From the NCBI RefSeq assembly GCF_900177245.1, contig NZ_FXBM01000001.1, positions 186,001-250,000 of the forward strand: a stretch of 64,000 bases of DNA. Direction: 5' to 3'. The notes below the pieces were generated by a model, which was not told the origin of the DNA, did not search any database, and saw nothing but the letters and a program-made list of their open reading frames with translations. Source of the DNA: Rathayibacter oskolensis (lineage in GTDB: Bacteria; Actinomycetota; Actinomycetes; Actinomycetales; Microbacteriaceae). Below, piece after piece: positions 1 through 8,050 of the stretch. The first letter of the stretch is position 1, and the number at the start of each line of letters is the position of its first letter. Both the position numbers and the translations under genes were made by a program.

Positions 1-299
1 TCGGCGGGCTCGGGCGAGACGACCATCTCTCCCGTGTTGTTCGCGCCGGCCACGAGCTGCTCGATCCAGGTGCGGTTGAGCGCGGGGCGCTTGCTGCCGG
101 CGAAGCGGAAGTGCAGCGGCGTGGTCGGGTGGACCCAGACGGAGCTGCGCCCGGAGCCGGTCGCGGGCGACTCGCTCCACGAGAGGCTGAACGACTCGTT
201 GCGGCGCATCTTCGTAAACATGGCGACTTTCAGGTGGGCCAGCAGGCGATCCTCGAGATCGATCTCGAGTGATTGCGGCCCGTAGATCAGTAGTCCCAT
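1..299 (-). CDS. DUF7882 family protein, C-terminus beyond the window
   Basis: The reverse strand encodes a protein starting MGLLIYGPQSLEIDLEDR. It runs through an SGRSSVWVHP block and a PALNRTWIEQL block before leaving the window. This pattern is that of a small protein family common in Microbacteriaceae (DUF7882), sometimes mislabelled ATP-dependent DNA ligase. About 99 residues are visible and the family is usually only slightly longer, so little is missing. The start is the first in-frame ATG. Function is unknown, there are no membrane segments, and the fold is probably compact and cytoplasmic. The family call comes from memory of the sequence pattern. Confidence 0.75.
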   Translation of the reverse strand, partial: MGLLIYGPQSLEIDLEDRLLAHLKVAMFTKMRRNESFSLSWSESPATGSGRSSVWVHPTTPLHFRFAGSKRPALNRTWIEQLVAGANNTGEMVVSPEPA

Positions 300-458
300 C
301 GCTTCCGCTCCTGTGCTGCTCACGACGACGCCGGGAGGAGACGCCGCTTGGAGCCTACGCCGGGCCGGGCGGAGTGCGGGAACGACGAACGCCCCGCCGG
401 CCGGATCCTGGGATCACGGCCGACGAGGCGTCGGCGGTTCGAAGAACGGAGTCGGAGA

Positions 459-668
459 CTACTCGCCGACGCCGCGGATGTTCGCGGCCTGCGGGCCCTT
501 GCGGCCCTGCTCGACGTCGTACTCGACGTGCTGGTTCTCGACGAGCTCGCGGTAGCCCTGCTTCGCGATGGCGGAGAAGTGCGCGAACACGTCGGCGCCT
601 CCGTCGTCGGGAGCGATGAAGCCGAAGCCCTTTTCGGAGTTGAACCACTTAACGGTGCCAGTAGGCAT
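459..668 (-). CDS. cspA: cold shock protein, CspA family
   Basis: This 69-residue single cold-shock domain begins [18 protein letters not shown]. The RNA-binding motifs RNP1 (KGFGFI) and RNP2 (DVFAHFS) are intact, and the C-terminus [11 protein letters not shown] is typical of actinobacterial CspA. It is a cytoplasmic nucleic-acid chaperone that melts RNA secondary structure during cold or growth transitions. The start is supported by an AAGGA ribosome site eight bases upstream. The gene stands alone. Its leader contains two short hairpins, a frequent feature of cold-shock mRNAs. The identification is very secure. Confidence 0.97.
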   Translation of the reverse strand: MPTGTVKWFNSEKGFGFIAPDDGGADVFAHFSAIAKQGYRELVENQHVEYDVEQGRKGPQAANIRGVGE

Positions 669-1260
669 GTCTTTTCCTTACGTGATGGTGACGTCTGCCG
701 GAGCGGACGTCGTCTAGATTCCGCACGAGTGTGCGGTACCCGCTCGGCTCCGCCTCTGCGCGGATGAATCACGCGTCGGGAGGGAGTCGTTCGGGTCGTT
801 GTGGGGGCGGAGGACATCTCCACGGGGGAGAACGTCTCCGCGGGGGAGAACGTCCCGCGAGCCGACGGAGTCGGTGGTGCGGGGGTCGAACGAGGAACGG
901 CGCGGCTTCCGCGGCGTCCTGTGAAGGGCGGTACCCGCGTGCGAGGCGGGCGTTCGAACCGGCTGATCGAGGTTGATGCGCTCGATCACTGCGGCTTCTA
1001 TCAGGGGCTGAGTCTCTTCGTCGTGGTGCGACTTCTCAGCCGTGGAATTCGGGCGATCGCCCAGGAGATGTCCCCAGCCTACGCGATCGGAGCGGTCGAG
1101 CGCGACCGCCCGTCGCACTCGGGCGCGGCGGGCGTCCCGCTCGGACCCCTCCGTGTGGCAGCATGCACCCGAGGGCGTCCGCCGGCGGACGCCTCCCCGT
1201 CCACCGCCTCCCGCCGCTTCGCAGGCGTCGGGAGCCCCCTTCCGGCGAGGCCAGACGACG
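669..1260. other. 592-bp intergenic region, no gene recognised
   Basis: The left part is the cspA leader. At 817-852 lies an 18-bp direct repeat (two copies, one mismatch) containing CGGGGGAGAACGTC, starting at 823 and 841. The stretch around 940-1050 is less GC-rich than its surroundings. Long open frames cross the region on both strands, but none has a convincing start, ribosome site or recognisable protein, so no gene is called. Confidence 0.5.
690..736 (-). promoter_or_regulatory. cspA 5' leader with two hairpins
   Basis: Just upstream of cspA are two perfect 6-bp inverted repeats: GACGTC / GACGTC at 690-695 and 706-711, and CCGCAC / GTGCGG at 721-726 and 731-736 with a GAGT loop. Both would lie in the cspA 5' UTR. 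Structured leaders are known to control csp mRNA stability and translation, so a role here is a reasonable inference only. Confidence 0.4.
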
Positions 1261-2448
1261 ATGCCCCCCACGAGCGGACCAGCGATCGCGCCGGAGCGCA
1301 GCGACCTCCGGCGCGAGCAGACCGAGGTCGGCGTGCGGGCCGCCCGCCGGGCCGGCGGGGTCTTCTTCGGGGCGACCGCGGCCAACCTGCTGATCCTCCC
1401 GCCCCGCGAGCTGGCGGGGACCGCGCCGATCCTGATCCTCCTCCTCGCCGCGACGGTCGTCCTCTTCGGGCGCCACGTGCTGCGACTGGAGGCCGATCGC
1501 GTCGTGGTCGCCGGCTATACGCTCGGTGCGCTCGCGCTGGTCGCGTTCCTGATCCCCGGCGTCGACGACCGCGCCCCGGCGGTCCTCGCCGCCGTGACGA
1601 TGCTGGCCTCGATGGCTCTGCCGTGCGCCTTCATGGCGCTCGGCGCCTCCCGCCGCCTGCCGCTGATCGCGTCGGCCGCCTGCCTCCCGGTGATCGCCCT
1701 GAGTGCGGCGGCGAGCTGGGAGTCGGGACGGGCCGCCTTCGTGGCGGTGTCGGTGATCGCGTGCTGGATCGTGCTGGTGTCGGCGGCGCGCTGGCTCGCC
1801 TCGAGCGTCGAGCGCGCCGACATCGGGACCGAGCGGCTGCTCACCGCGCACGACGCCGAGCGGCGATCCAGCGAGAGCGAGGCGCGGCGCCGCTACGACG
1901 CCCGCCTGATGCACGACACGATCCTCGCGACGCTGACCCTGGTCGCCCACCGCGGCGAGGGCGTCCCCGCCGAGACCCTCCGCGCCCAGGCCGCCGCCGA
2001 TCTCGACCTGCTGAGGCGTCTCGACGACACCGGTTCGTTGCCGCCGTCGGCGGGAGTCTCGGGCCGCGCCGAGCTGCCGGAGCCGTTCGCCGCCGTCGAG
2101 CGCCGCTTCCGCTCGCTCGACCTCGATGTGGTCTGGCACGTCGACGACGCGATCCGGCTCCCCGAGGCGAGCATGGAGGCGCTCGCCCGGGCCACGGGCG
2201 AGTGCCTCGAGAACGTGCGCCGGCACTCGGGGGTGCTCGCGGCCGACGTCACCCTCGCCAGGGGCGCGGAGGAGGTCCGCGTGGCGGTCTCGGACGCCGG
2301 CACCGGCTTCGACCTCTCGGCGGTCCCCGGTGGGCGACTCGGGCTCGCCGAGTCGGTCATCGGCCGCATGGAGGCCGTCGGGGGAGCGGTGAGGGTGTTC
2401 TCGGCGCCGGGCGCCGGCACGACGGTCCTGCTGAGCGTGCCCCGATGA
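1261..2448 (+). CDS. sensor histidine kinase, NarL/DesK-like
   Basis: This 395-residue membrane kinase has about six hydrophobic segments between residues 33 and 180. A coiled linker and a dimerisation helix with LMHDT follow (phospho-acceptor His about 218, followed by Asp). The C-terminal ATPase domain shows ECLENVRRHS (N box), DAGTGFD (G1) and GAGTTVLL (G2). The HD arrangement is typical of the HisKA_3 group that partners LuxR regulators, and such a regulator is encoded two genes downstream. The ATG chosen gives a natural N-terminus; the frame stays open upstream, but the extra peptide is low-complexity. No sensor domain outside the membrane is visible, so the signal may be sensed in or at the membrane. 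Confidence 0.85.
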   Translation: MPPTSGPAIAPERSDLRREQTEVGVRAARRAGGVFFGATAANLLILPPRELAGTAPILILLLAATVVLFGRHVLRLEADRVVVAGYTLGALALVAFLIPGVDDRAPAVLAAVTMLASMALPCAFMALGASRRLPLIASAACLPVIALSAAASWESGRAAFVAVSVIACWIVLVSAARWLASSVERADIGTERLLTAHDAERRSSESEARRRYDARLMHDTILATLTLVAHRGEGVPAETLRAQAAADLDLLRRLDDTGSLPPSAGVSGRAELPEPFAAVERRFRSLDLDVVWHVDDAIRLPEASMEALARATGECLENVRRHSGVLAADVTLARGAEEVRVAVSDAGTGFDLSAVPGGRLGLAESVIGRMEAVGGAVRVFSAPGAGTTVLLSVPR

Positions 2449-3671
2449 GCGACCGGCGCGGGGACGGCGAGGAGGGGACGCTCCTCGCCCTCGTGCGCGC
2501 GGCCGAGCACGGACCCGCGACCCTGCGGGCGGTGCGCGCGCGGATCCAGCGCGCGCACCAGCTCAGCGCGAGCTACATGGGGGTCGGCTTCGTCGGGATG
2601 GGCGTCCTCCTGACGGTCAGGGGCATCGTCTCGTTCGTCTGGGGGGTGAACGCCGGAGCGGTCGGCGCGCTCACGGCGGCGGCCTGGGTGCTGGTGCTGC
2701 TCGGCTTCTCCGTCGCGGTCGCAGTCGCGATCCGGCGGCGCGGCGACCTGCCCCGCCCCCTGTTCGCGGGCATCGTGGCGATCGACGTCGTGGCACTCGG
2801 GATGGAGTTCGCCGACGTCGCTCTGTCGGACTCGGCGCCGTTCTACTACCCCTCGGTCTGCATCGGAGTCGCGGCGACCGCGCTCGGAGTCGTGTCGTTC
2901 CATCCGCTCTCGCGCACCACTGCGGCGATCGTCGTCCTGATCGCCACGAGTGCCGCGGTGGTGCTCCTGCAGGTGGTCCTGCTGCCCGATCGCCCCACGT
3001 ACCCCTCGAACAACATCCTGACCGCTCTCGCGCCCCTCGCCGTCTGCGCCGTGATCCTCTCGACGCTCGACGACCACGTCCACCGCAAGCTCGACCGCAC
3101 CCTCATCGACAGCATGATCGACGCACCCGCCACCGGCCCCGGCAGCCTCGCGGCGTCGGAGCTGTCGCGCGTCGACGCGCGGGTCGAGGAGCTCCTCGAG
3201 GAGGTGACTCGGCACCCCGGATCCGCTCCGCTGGATCCGGCGCTCGGCGAGCGCGGACGGATCCTCGGGGACGAGCTCCGCGGCGTGCTGGCCCTCAGTC
3301 GCGACCGGACCTGGCTCCGGATCGCCGTGGAGGAGTCGTCGCACCTCTCGGACGCGGTCTCGATCGACGATCCGGCCGGACTCGCGGGGGTGCTCGACGC
3401 GTCCGCCAGGGGGCGCCTCCTCTCGCTGCTCTGGCTGCTGACGGCGCCGGCCGCCGTCGTGCGACCCGAGATAGAGCTCGGATTCGCCCCGGGGCCGCCG
3501 GGACCCGCCGCCGTCGGGATCACCGTGACGGCTCGCGGAGCAAGGCCCCGCGATCTCGACCAGGCGATCTGGGGCATCCTGGGCGAACTGGGCAGCTCCC
3601 GCGTCGTCGTCCACCCGGGCGGGACCGCCGTTCACCTCGACCACCACCTCGCGCGGAAGCCGGCCCCATGA
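2445..3671 (+). CDS. six-helix membrane protein between kinase and regulator
   Basis: This 408-residue protein is translationally coupled to the kinase by an ATGA overlap and to the response regulator by another. Residues 1-40 are charged. Six hydrophobic segments lie at about 46-66, 76-96, 107-125, 136-152, 160-180 and 192-207. A soluble C-terminal half of about 200 residues follows, with no phospho-acceptor His or ATP-binding motif that I can see. The position suggests a dedicated accessory or sensor subunit of the two-component system. The soluble half could be a degenerate kinase-like domain, but that is speculation. I do not recognise the family. Confidence 0.75.
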   Translation: MSDRRGDGEEGTLLALVRAAEHGPATLRAVRARIQRAHQLSASYMGVGFVGMGVLLTVRGIVSFVWGVNAGAVGALTAAAWVLVLLGFSVAVAVAIRRRGDLPRPLFAGIVAIDVVALGMEFADVALSDSAPFYYPSVCIGVAATALGVVSFHPLSRTTAAIVVLIATSAAVVLLQVVLLPDRPTYPSNNILTALAPLAVCAVILSTLDDHVHRKLDRTLIDSMIDAPATGPGSLAASELSRVDARVEELLEEVTRHPGSAPLDPALGERGRILGDELRGVLALSRDRTWLRIAVEESSHLSDAVSIDDPAGLAGVLDASARGRLLSLLWLLTAPAAVVRPEIELGFAPGPPGPAAVGITVTARGARPRDLDQAIWGILGELGSSRVVVHPGGTAVHLDHHLARKPAP

Positions 3672-4318
3672 CCCTCACCGACAGCCCGGGAATCGACCTG
3701 GCCATCCTCGACGACCACCCGATCCTGCTGAGTGCGCTGACGGAGTGGATCAACCGCTCCGACTCCGACATCCGCGTCGTCGCCACCGCGAGCAGCTGGA
3801 CCGCGCTGCTCGCGCATCCCCGGTTCCCGACCGACGTCGTCCTGCTCGACATCGAGCTGGGCGACGACCTCGACCTCGGGATGAAGATCCGCACCATCAC
3901 CGCCGCCGGCGCGGCGGTCATCATCATCAGCACCCACTCGGATGCGGCGACCATCACCGCAGCGCTCGCGGCGGGCGCCTCCGGCTACCTCGTCAAGAGC
4001 GAGCGGACGGAGGTGATCATCGACGCGATCCGCCGGGCCGCCGACGGAGGCAGGTTCGTGACGGCGCAGACCCGCGCGCTGCTGGGCGACTCCGCGGTCG
4101 GCTCGCTGACGCACCGCGAGCGGCAGGTGGTCGGCCTGTACGTCGAGGGGTCCTCGCTCAAGCAGGTCGCGACCGAGCTGGGCGTCACGCAGGACGCGGC
4201 GCGCAGCTCGCTGCGCAGTGCCCGGGCGAAGTACCGGGCTGCCGGTATGAGCGTGAGCACGAAGATCGCGCTCCGTCGTCAGGCGCTGCGCGACGGGATC
4301 ATCGGTCGGCGGCCCTGA
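3668..4318 (+). CDS. LuxR-family response regulator
   Basis: This 216-residue regulator has an N-terminal receiver domain with the acidic pair in LAILDDHP, the phospho-acceptor Asp about 61 (VVLLDIE), IISTHSD at the switch position and the conserved Lys in GYLVKSE. A GerE/LuxR helix-turn-helix follows (LTHRERQVVGLYVEG...SLKQVATELGV). It completes a three-gene operon with the kinase and the membrane protein through a 4-bp overlap. It probably acts as a DNA-binding transcription factor when phosphorylated. Target genes cannot be read from the sequence. Confidence 0.9.
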   Translation: MTLTDSPGIDLAILDDHPILLSALTEWINRSDSDIRVVATASSWTALLAHPRFPTDVVLLDIELGDDLDLGMKIRTITAAGAAVIIISTHSDAATITAALAAGASGYLVKSERTEVIIDAIRRAADGGRFVTAQTRALLGDSAVGSLTHRERQVVGLYVEGSSLKQVATELGVTQDAARSSLRSARAKYRAAGMSVSTKIALRRQALRDGIIGRRP

Positions 4319-4459
4319 GGCTGTCGTGGTGGTCGTTCCCGAAGGGTGGGGAGGGCTCCGGCCGGAGGTCCTGTGCGGCGTATCGGGTCCGTCGCAGAAG
4401 CGATCCTGCCACGCCCGCGTCCCCTTTTCGAGGGTCCGGCATTAACGGGGGGCAGCCCG

Positions 4460-5596
4460 TCAGACGGTCTCGCGCCGCTTCTGCCGCGCCGGCTCCGCGG
4501 GCCGGTCCGGCCCGTTCCAGACCGAGACGATGCCCCAGACGACCGCTGCGATCGGCACCGCGAGAACGGCTCCGACGATGCCGGCGAGCACGGTGCCGAT
4601 GGTCAGGGCGATCAGCACGATGAGCGGGTGCAGCTTGAGCGAGCGGGCCATCACGACCGGCTGGAGGAAGTTGCCCTCGAGCTGGTTGACCCCGATGACG
4701 ACGATGATCACGATCAGCGCAGGGCCGGGTCCCGCCGAGACGAGAGCGACGAGTGCGGCCAGGATCCCCGCCGCCGTCGCCCCGACGATCGGGATGAAGG
4801 CCGTCAGGAACACGACCACGGCGAGCGGGATGGCGAGCGGGATCTGCAGGATCGCGAGGGCGACTCCGATGCCGATCGCGTCGACCGCCGCGACGATCGC
4901 CGTGCCGCGGATGTAGCTGCCCAGCACGTCGACCGACTTGTCGCCGACCCGGCGGGCGCGGTCGTAGCTCGACCCGGTGAAGGGGCGCAGGAGGAACTCC
5001 CAGATCTTCGGCCCGTCCTTCATGAAGAAGAACAGCACGACGATCATCAGCACGAGACCGGTCACGAAGTTCGCGGCGGCGGCGGCGCCGGCGAGCGCAC
5101 CCGAGCCGAAGGAGCTCGAGGTGAGGAAGTCGACGACGCTCTGCTGGGCGTCGGCGATCTGCTGCTCGTCGATCTGGAAGGGCAGGTGCTGCACGTAGTC
5201 CTGCAGCGAGGCGATGCCGTCGGAGGCGCTGCTGACCAGCTCGTCCCACTGGTTGCGCACGGCGACGGTGATGAGCCATGCGACCGCTCCGAGGACCGCC
5301 AGGATGCTGAGCAGCGCGAGCCAGGTCGCGAGGATCGACGGCACACCCTTCCGGCGCAGCCACGCCAGGAGGGGGTAGATCGCGGAGGCGAGGATGAGCG
5401 CGATCAGCACCGGGATCAGCACGAGCGTCAGCTGCGTCATGGCCAGCACGAGCACCGTCGCGAGGGAGAGCACGATGATCACCTGGAGGCAGCGGAGAGC
5501 GAAGCGGCCGAGGCCGTCCCGCCACACCGTCGGCGGCTGCTCGGGCCGAGGCTCTCGTGGCGGGGTCACGGGGTCGGTGCGGTCGAAGAAGCCCAT
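4460..5596 (-). CDS. AI-2E family transporter (TqsA/PerM type)
   Basis: This 378-residue integral membrane protein has a short Pro-rich cytoplasmic N-terminus (MGFFDRTDPVTPPR...). Paired helices near residues 35-90, a soluble central part and a hydrophobic C-terminal half with FIPIVGATAAGILAALVAL and LEGNFLQPVVMARSLKLHPL follow. These are signatures of the AI-2E/UPF0118 permease family. Members export small molecules or take part in Na+/H+ exchange, and the substrate here is unknown. No ribosome site precedes the ATG, which fits a leaderless mRNA. A second paralogue of the family lies at 40718-41767. Confidence 0.88.
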   Translation of the reverse strand: MGFFDRTDPVTPPREPRPEQPPTVWRDGLGRFALRCLQVIIVLSLATVLVLAMTQLTLVLIPVLIALILASAIYPLLAWLRRKGVPSILATWLALLSILAVLGAVAWLITVAVRNQWDELVSSASDGIASLQDYVQHLPFQIDEQQIADAQQSVVDFLTSSSFGSGALAGAAAAANFVTGLVLMIVVLFFFMKDGPKIWEFLLRPFTGSSYDRARRVGDKSVDVLGSYIRGTAIVAAVDAIGIGVALAILQIPLAIPLAVVVFLTAFIPIVGATAAGILAALVALVSAGPGPALIVIIVVIGVNQLEGNFLQPVVMARSLKLHPLIVLIALTIGTVLAGIVGAVLAVPIAAVVWGIVSVWNGPDRPAEPARQKRRETV

Positions 5597-5960
5597 GGGG
5601 GAAAGGTACGCGAGCGGCGGATCCCGCGCCGCGGCTTGACGGGACCGGCCCGCGCCGCGGGCGGACGAGCTCGGTCAGGCGCTCCCACTGCGAAATCCGT
5701 TGCCGCCGCGGGGTATTGCAAAGGTAAATGCCCCCCCAAGAGGGCGAATCACCGAGAACTGTGCGGATCTCATTGCCTTCTCGACGGAATTCGCACTAGT
5801 GTCACGATGTCCATGCAGGCGCATGAATGGGGTGCGGCACCCGAAGCCGCACTGCAGTACCGCGCCTCCGTGCTCCGCGCTCGAGCCGGGCGGGAACCCG
5901 AAACTCCCTGCCCCGGTCAGCGGACCCCCACAACACCCGCCACCCTGGAGTAGTACCCCT
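5597..5960. other. 364-bp intergenic region with possible promoter and leader hairpin
   Basis: This gap between divergent genes is AT-richer around 5695-5815. A candidate promoter for the right-hand gene is TTGCCT at 5773-5778 and TAGTGT at 5797-5802 (18-bp spacing). A perfect 7-bp hairpin (GTGCGGC / GCCGCAC, loop of 7) lies at 5832-5852, which would be in the long 5' leader. No protein-coding gene is convincing here. Confidence 0.3.
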
Positions 5961-6437
5961 GTGCCCACGACCTCCCTGAGAGGTGACTCCGGTGCGCCGT
6001 CGCGCGCACCGGAGTACGCCGCGCTTCCGCCGAGGACTCCCGCCGCCCTCGTCTTCGACGTCTGGCAGAGCCGCGCCCACTGGGACGCGGCCGGCCACCG
6101 CACCGGGATCGACACCCGGATCCGGATCCGCGTCGGCGCCCCCGCGGCGACACTCGCCGTGCGCGTGCGCTACCCCGCGTCGACGTGGGTCGGCGGCCGC
6201 CCGATCGCCCTCACCGGCGCCGGCTGGAGCTTCACGACCGCGACGGCCGACCTGAAGGGCGCCGTCGAGTACGTCTTCACCTGGCGGGGTCCCGCCCTCG
6301 GACTGTTCGAGGCCACTCCGGAGCTCGCCTACACCCTGACCGCGACCGTCCCGGGCCGGGTGCAGCTGTCGGCGACCGCCTCCGCGCCGAACGCCGGCCC
6401 GGTCGTCGCGCCGAGCTGGGGCGACGACGTGTACTGA
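5961..6437 (+). CDS. hypothetical protein
   Basis: The predicted 158-residue protein starts at a GTG preceded by GGAG at ten bases; the frame is open further upstream but with poor composition. An N-terminal charged and Pro-rich stretch is followed by a beta-rich part (alternating hydrophobics, GAGWSFTTATADLKGAVEYVF) ending WGDDVY. There is no signal peptide, membrane helix or catalytic motif. The C-terminal part could be an immunoglobulin-like or jelly-roll sandwich, but I do not recognise the family. It converges on the lipid kinase gene, from which it is separated by a short triplicated sequence. Confidence 0.55.
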   Translation: MPTTSLRGDSGAPSRAPEYAALPPRTPAALVFDVWQSRAHWDAAGHRTGIDTRIRIRVGAPAATLAVRVRYPASTWVGGRPIALTGAGWSFTTATADLKGAVEYVFTWRGPALGLFEATPELAYTLTATVPGRVQLSATASAPNAGPVVAPSWGDDVY

Positions 6438-6468
6438 TCAGGCGTCTTGATCAGACGTCCTGATCAGG
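6435..6468. repeat. 13-bp tandem repeat spanning two stop codons
   Basis: The unit TGATCAGGCGTCT is followed by TGATCAGACGTCC and a third partial copy TGATCAGG. The first copy supplies the TGA of the forward gene and the last contains the stop of the reverse-strand lipid kinase gene. Confidence 0.8.
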
Positions 6469-7429
6469 CGGGCACCCTGACCGTGAGCCCGCCGGGCTCG
6501 ATCCAGGTGCGGAACGCGGAGGTCGAGCCGAAGGGGTCGCCGTCGAGCTCGATCTCCTGCGGGCGATCGAGCCGCACGACGAGCTCGCGGCCCTTCACGT
6601 AGCGCAGGGCCGCCACCTCCTTCGTCAGACCCATCAGCTTCTGCCCGACGACACCGGTCCGGCGGAGGACGCCGTTCTCCCAGACCACCTTGAAGATGAT
6701 CTGCACCCAGCCGACGAAGCCCTCGGGGCGCAGCAGGACGATGTCGAACTCGCCGTCGTCCACCGCGGCGTCCGGCAGCAGGAGGATGTTCGCGGGGAGC
6801 GACCCGCAGTTGCCCACGATGATCGTGTGCGCACGCACCTTGCGGGTCTTGGACCCGTCGAGGCGGTAGCGGAACTCGAGCTGGTTCTTGTCGAGCAGCG
6901 CCTTCCGCAGCGCGTCGACGTAGGCGAGCCAGCCCGCGCGCTTCTTGAGGTCGTCGTCGGTGTTCGCGAGCATCTTCGCGTCGATCCCGAGCCCGGCCAT
7001 GACCACGAAGGCGCGTCGGTCGCGGCCCTCGCTGGTCTCGATCTCGATCATGCCGACGTCGATGGGCCTGTCCTTGCCGGTGAAGGCGACGGTCAGGGCG
7101 TTGTCGACGTCGTCGAGGGTCAGGTCGAGGTTGCGGGCGAGCAGGTTGCCGGTCCCCGAGGGCAGCAGCGCCAGCGAGGCGTCGGAGCCCTGCAGTGCCT
7201 CCGCGACCACGCGCACGGTGCCGTCGCCTCCGGCCGCGATCACCATGTCGGCGCCGGCCTCGAGGGCCTCGCGCGTCTGGCCGGCTCCCGGATCCTCGAC
7301 CGAGGTCTCGAACCACAGAGTCTCGTCCCAGCCCGCGGCCTCCTCGGCGCGCGTCACCGCGGCCTTCACCGCCTCGAGGTCGACCTTGACGGGGTTGTAG
7401 ACCATCGCGGCACGGCGGCGCTCAGACAT
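6464..7429 (-). CDS. diacylglycerol/lipid kinase family protein (DgkB/YegS type)
   Basis: This 321-residue protein carries the diacylglycerol kinase catalytic signature. The nucleotide-binding motif GGDGT is at about residue 75 and LPSGTGNLLARNL follows. A beta-rich C-terminal domain contains NILLLPDAAVDDGEFDIVLL and ends ELDGDPFGS. Such enzymes phosphorylate diacylglycerol or related lipids at the membrane with ATP, using Mg2+. The ATG chosen (MSERRRAAMVYNP) places the first strand of the fold correctly; upstream in-frame sequence is only the shadow of the next gene. It overlaps the small acidic gene upstream by 8 bp, so the two are probably cotranscribed. Confidence 0.9.
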   Translation of the reverse strand: MSERRRAAMVYNPVKVDLEAVKAAVTRAEEAAGWDETLWFETSVEDPGAGQTREALEAGADMVIAAGGDGTVRVVAEALQGSDASLALLPSGTGNLLARNLDLTLDDVDNALTVAFTGKDRPIDVGMIEIETSEGRDRRAFVVMAGLGIDAKMLANTDDDLKKRAGWLAYVDALRKALLDKNQLEFRYRLDGSKTRKVRAHTIIVGNCGSLPANILLLPDAAVDDGEFDIVLLRPEGFVGWVQIIFKVVWENGVLRRTGVVGQKLMGLTKEVAALRYVKGRELVVRLDRPQEIELDGDPFGSTSAFRTWIEPGGLTVRVPA

Positions 7430-7622
7430 CCGAGCCGCTCTCGTCCTGGTCCTCGTCGTCGTCGATCCGGCCCGGGCGCACGGCGGCGTCGTCGCGGATC
7501 TCGATGTGCGTGTCGCCCGCATCGGTCGTCGAGACGTCGATGCGGGGAGCGGCATCGGCCTCGGTCGCCTTCGGCGCACTGGTCAACTGGTCTCGGCGAT
7601 CGTCCGCCGTCTGGTCGCTCAT
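7422..7622 (-). CDS. small acidic protein, unknown function
   Basis: This 66-residue, very acidic protein (MSDQTADDRRDQLTSAPKAT...) has a RIDVSTTDAGDTHIEIRDD core and an Asp/Glu-rich tail. It is predicted soluble and probably largely disordered. It sits directly upstream of the lipid kinase and overlaps its start by 8 bp, which supports a real coding gene. Similar short proteins occur in other Microbacteriaceae, as far as I recall, with no assigned role. Confidence 0.65.
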   Translation of the reverse strand: MSDQTADDRRDQLTSAPKATEADAAPRIDVSTTDAGDTHIEIRDDAAVRPGRIDDDEDQDESGSDV

Positions 7623-7675
7623 CCCAGGACGGTATCAGCGCGTCCGACGCGGCCGCGTGGGGTTGCGCCGGGTGC

Positions 7676-8050
7676 TCAGCGCCCCGTGGACCGCGCCGCC
7701 TCGAGCCCCCAGAGCACGAGCGGGATCTGCAGCGGGAGGCGCAGGAGCGTGATCGCGCGGGTGCGCGGGCGTCGCGCATCCCGGGCAATCTGCACGTTGC
7801 CGGGGAACACGGCGGCCATCAGCGCGGCGGAGGCGAGGCCGCCGGCCCTCCGCGTGGGCGGCCAGAGCATCGCCGCCGCGCAGGCGATCTCGGCGGCACC
7901 GGAGGCGAGGACCCAGCCGCGGGCCGACCCAGGCATCCCGCGCGGCACGACCGCGTCGAAGGTGCTCGGGTGGGCGAGGTGGACGACTCCCGACACCGCC
8001 ATCGCCGAGGCGAGCACGAGCGGGCCGGTGCCGAGTGGCCGCTGGGTCAT
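7676..8050 (-). CDS. DoxX-like small membrane protein
   Basis: This 124-residue protein has about four hydrophobic helices. It contains VSGVVHLAHPSTFDAVVPRGMPG and a second block ASGAAEIACAAAMLWPPTRRAGG, the pattern of DoxX/DUF4267-like four-helix membrane proteins. These often accompany redox or stress functions, but no specific reaction can be assigned. It overlaps the upstream hydrolase gene by 4 bp and is therefore probably the second gene of a two-gene operon. Confidence 0.75.
   Translation of the reverse strand: MTQRPLGTGPLVLASAMAVSGVVHLAHPSTFDAVVPRGMPGSARGWVLASGAAEIACAAAMLWPPTRRAGGLASAALMAAVFPGNVQIARDARRPRTRAITLLRLPLQIPLVLWGLEAARSTGR

Noticed and set aside
801-1260. Long open frames upstream of the histidine kinase, on both strands
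   Set aside because: They result from the high GC content, which makes stop codons rare. They lack starts with ribosome sites and have Arg/Pro-rich shadow composition, so only the frame from 1261 is called.
4460-5596. Quorum-sensing autoinducer-2 exporter role for the AI-2E proteins
   Set aside because: The family name is historical. Members have varied roles and no luxS or AI-2 gene is in the window, so only the family is stated.
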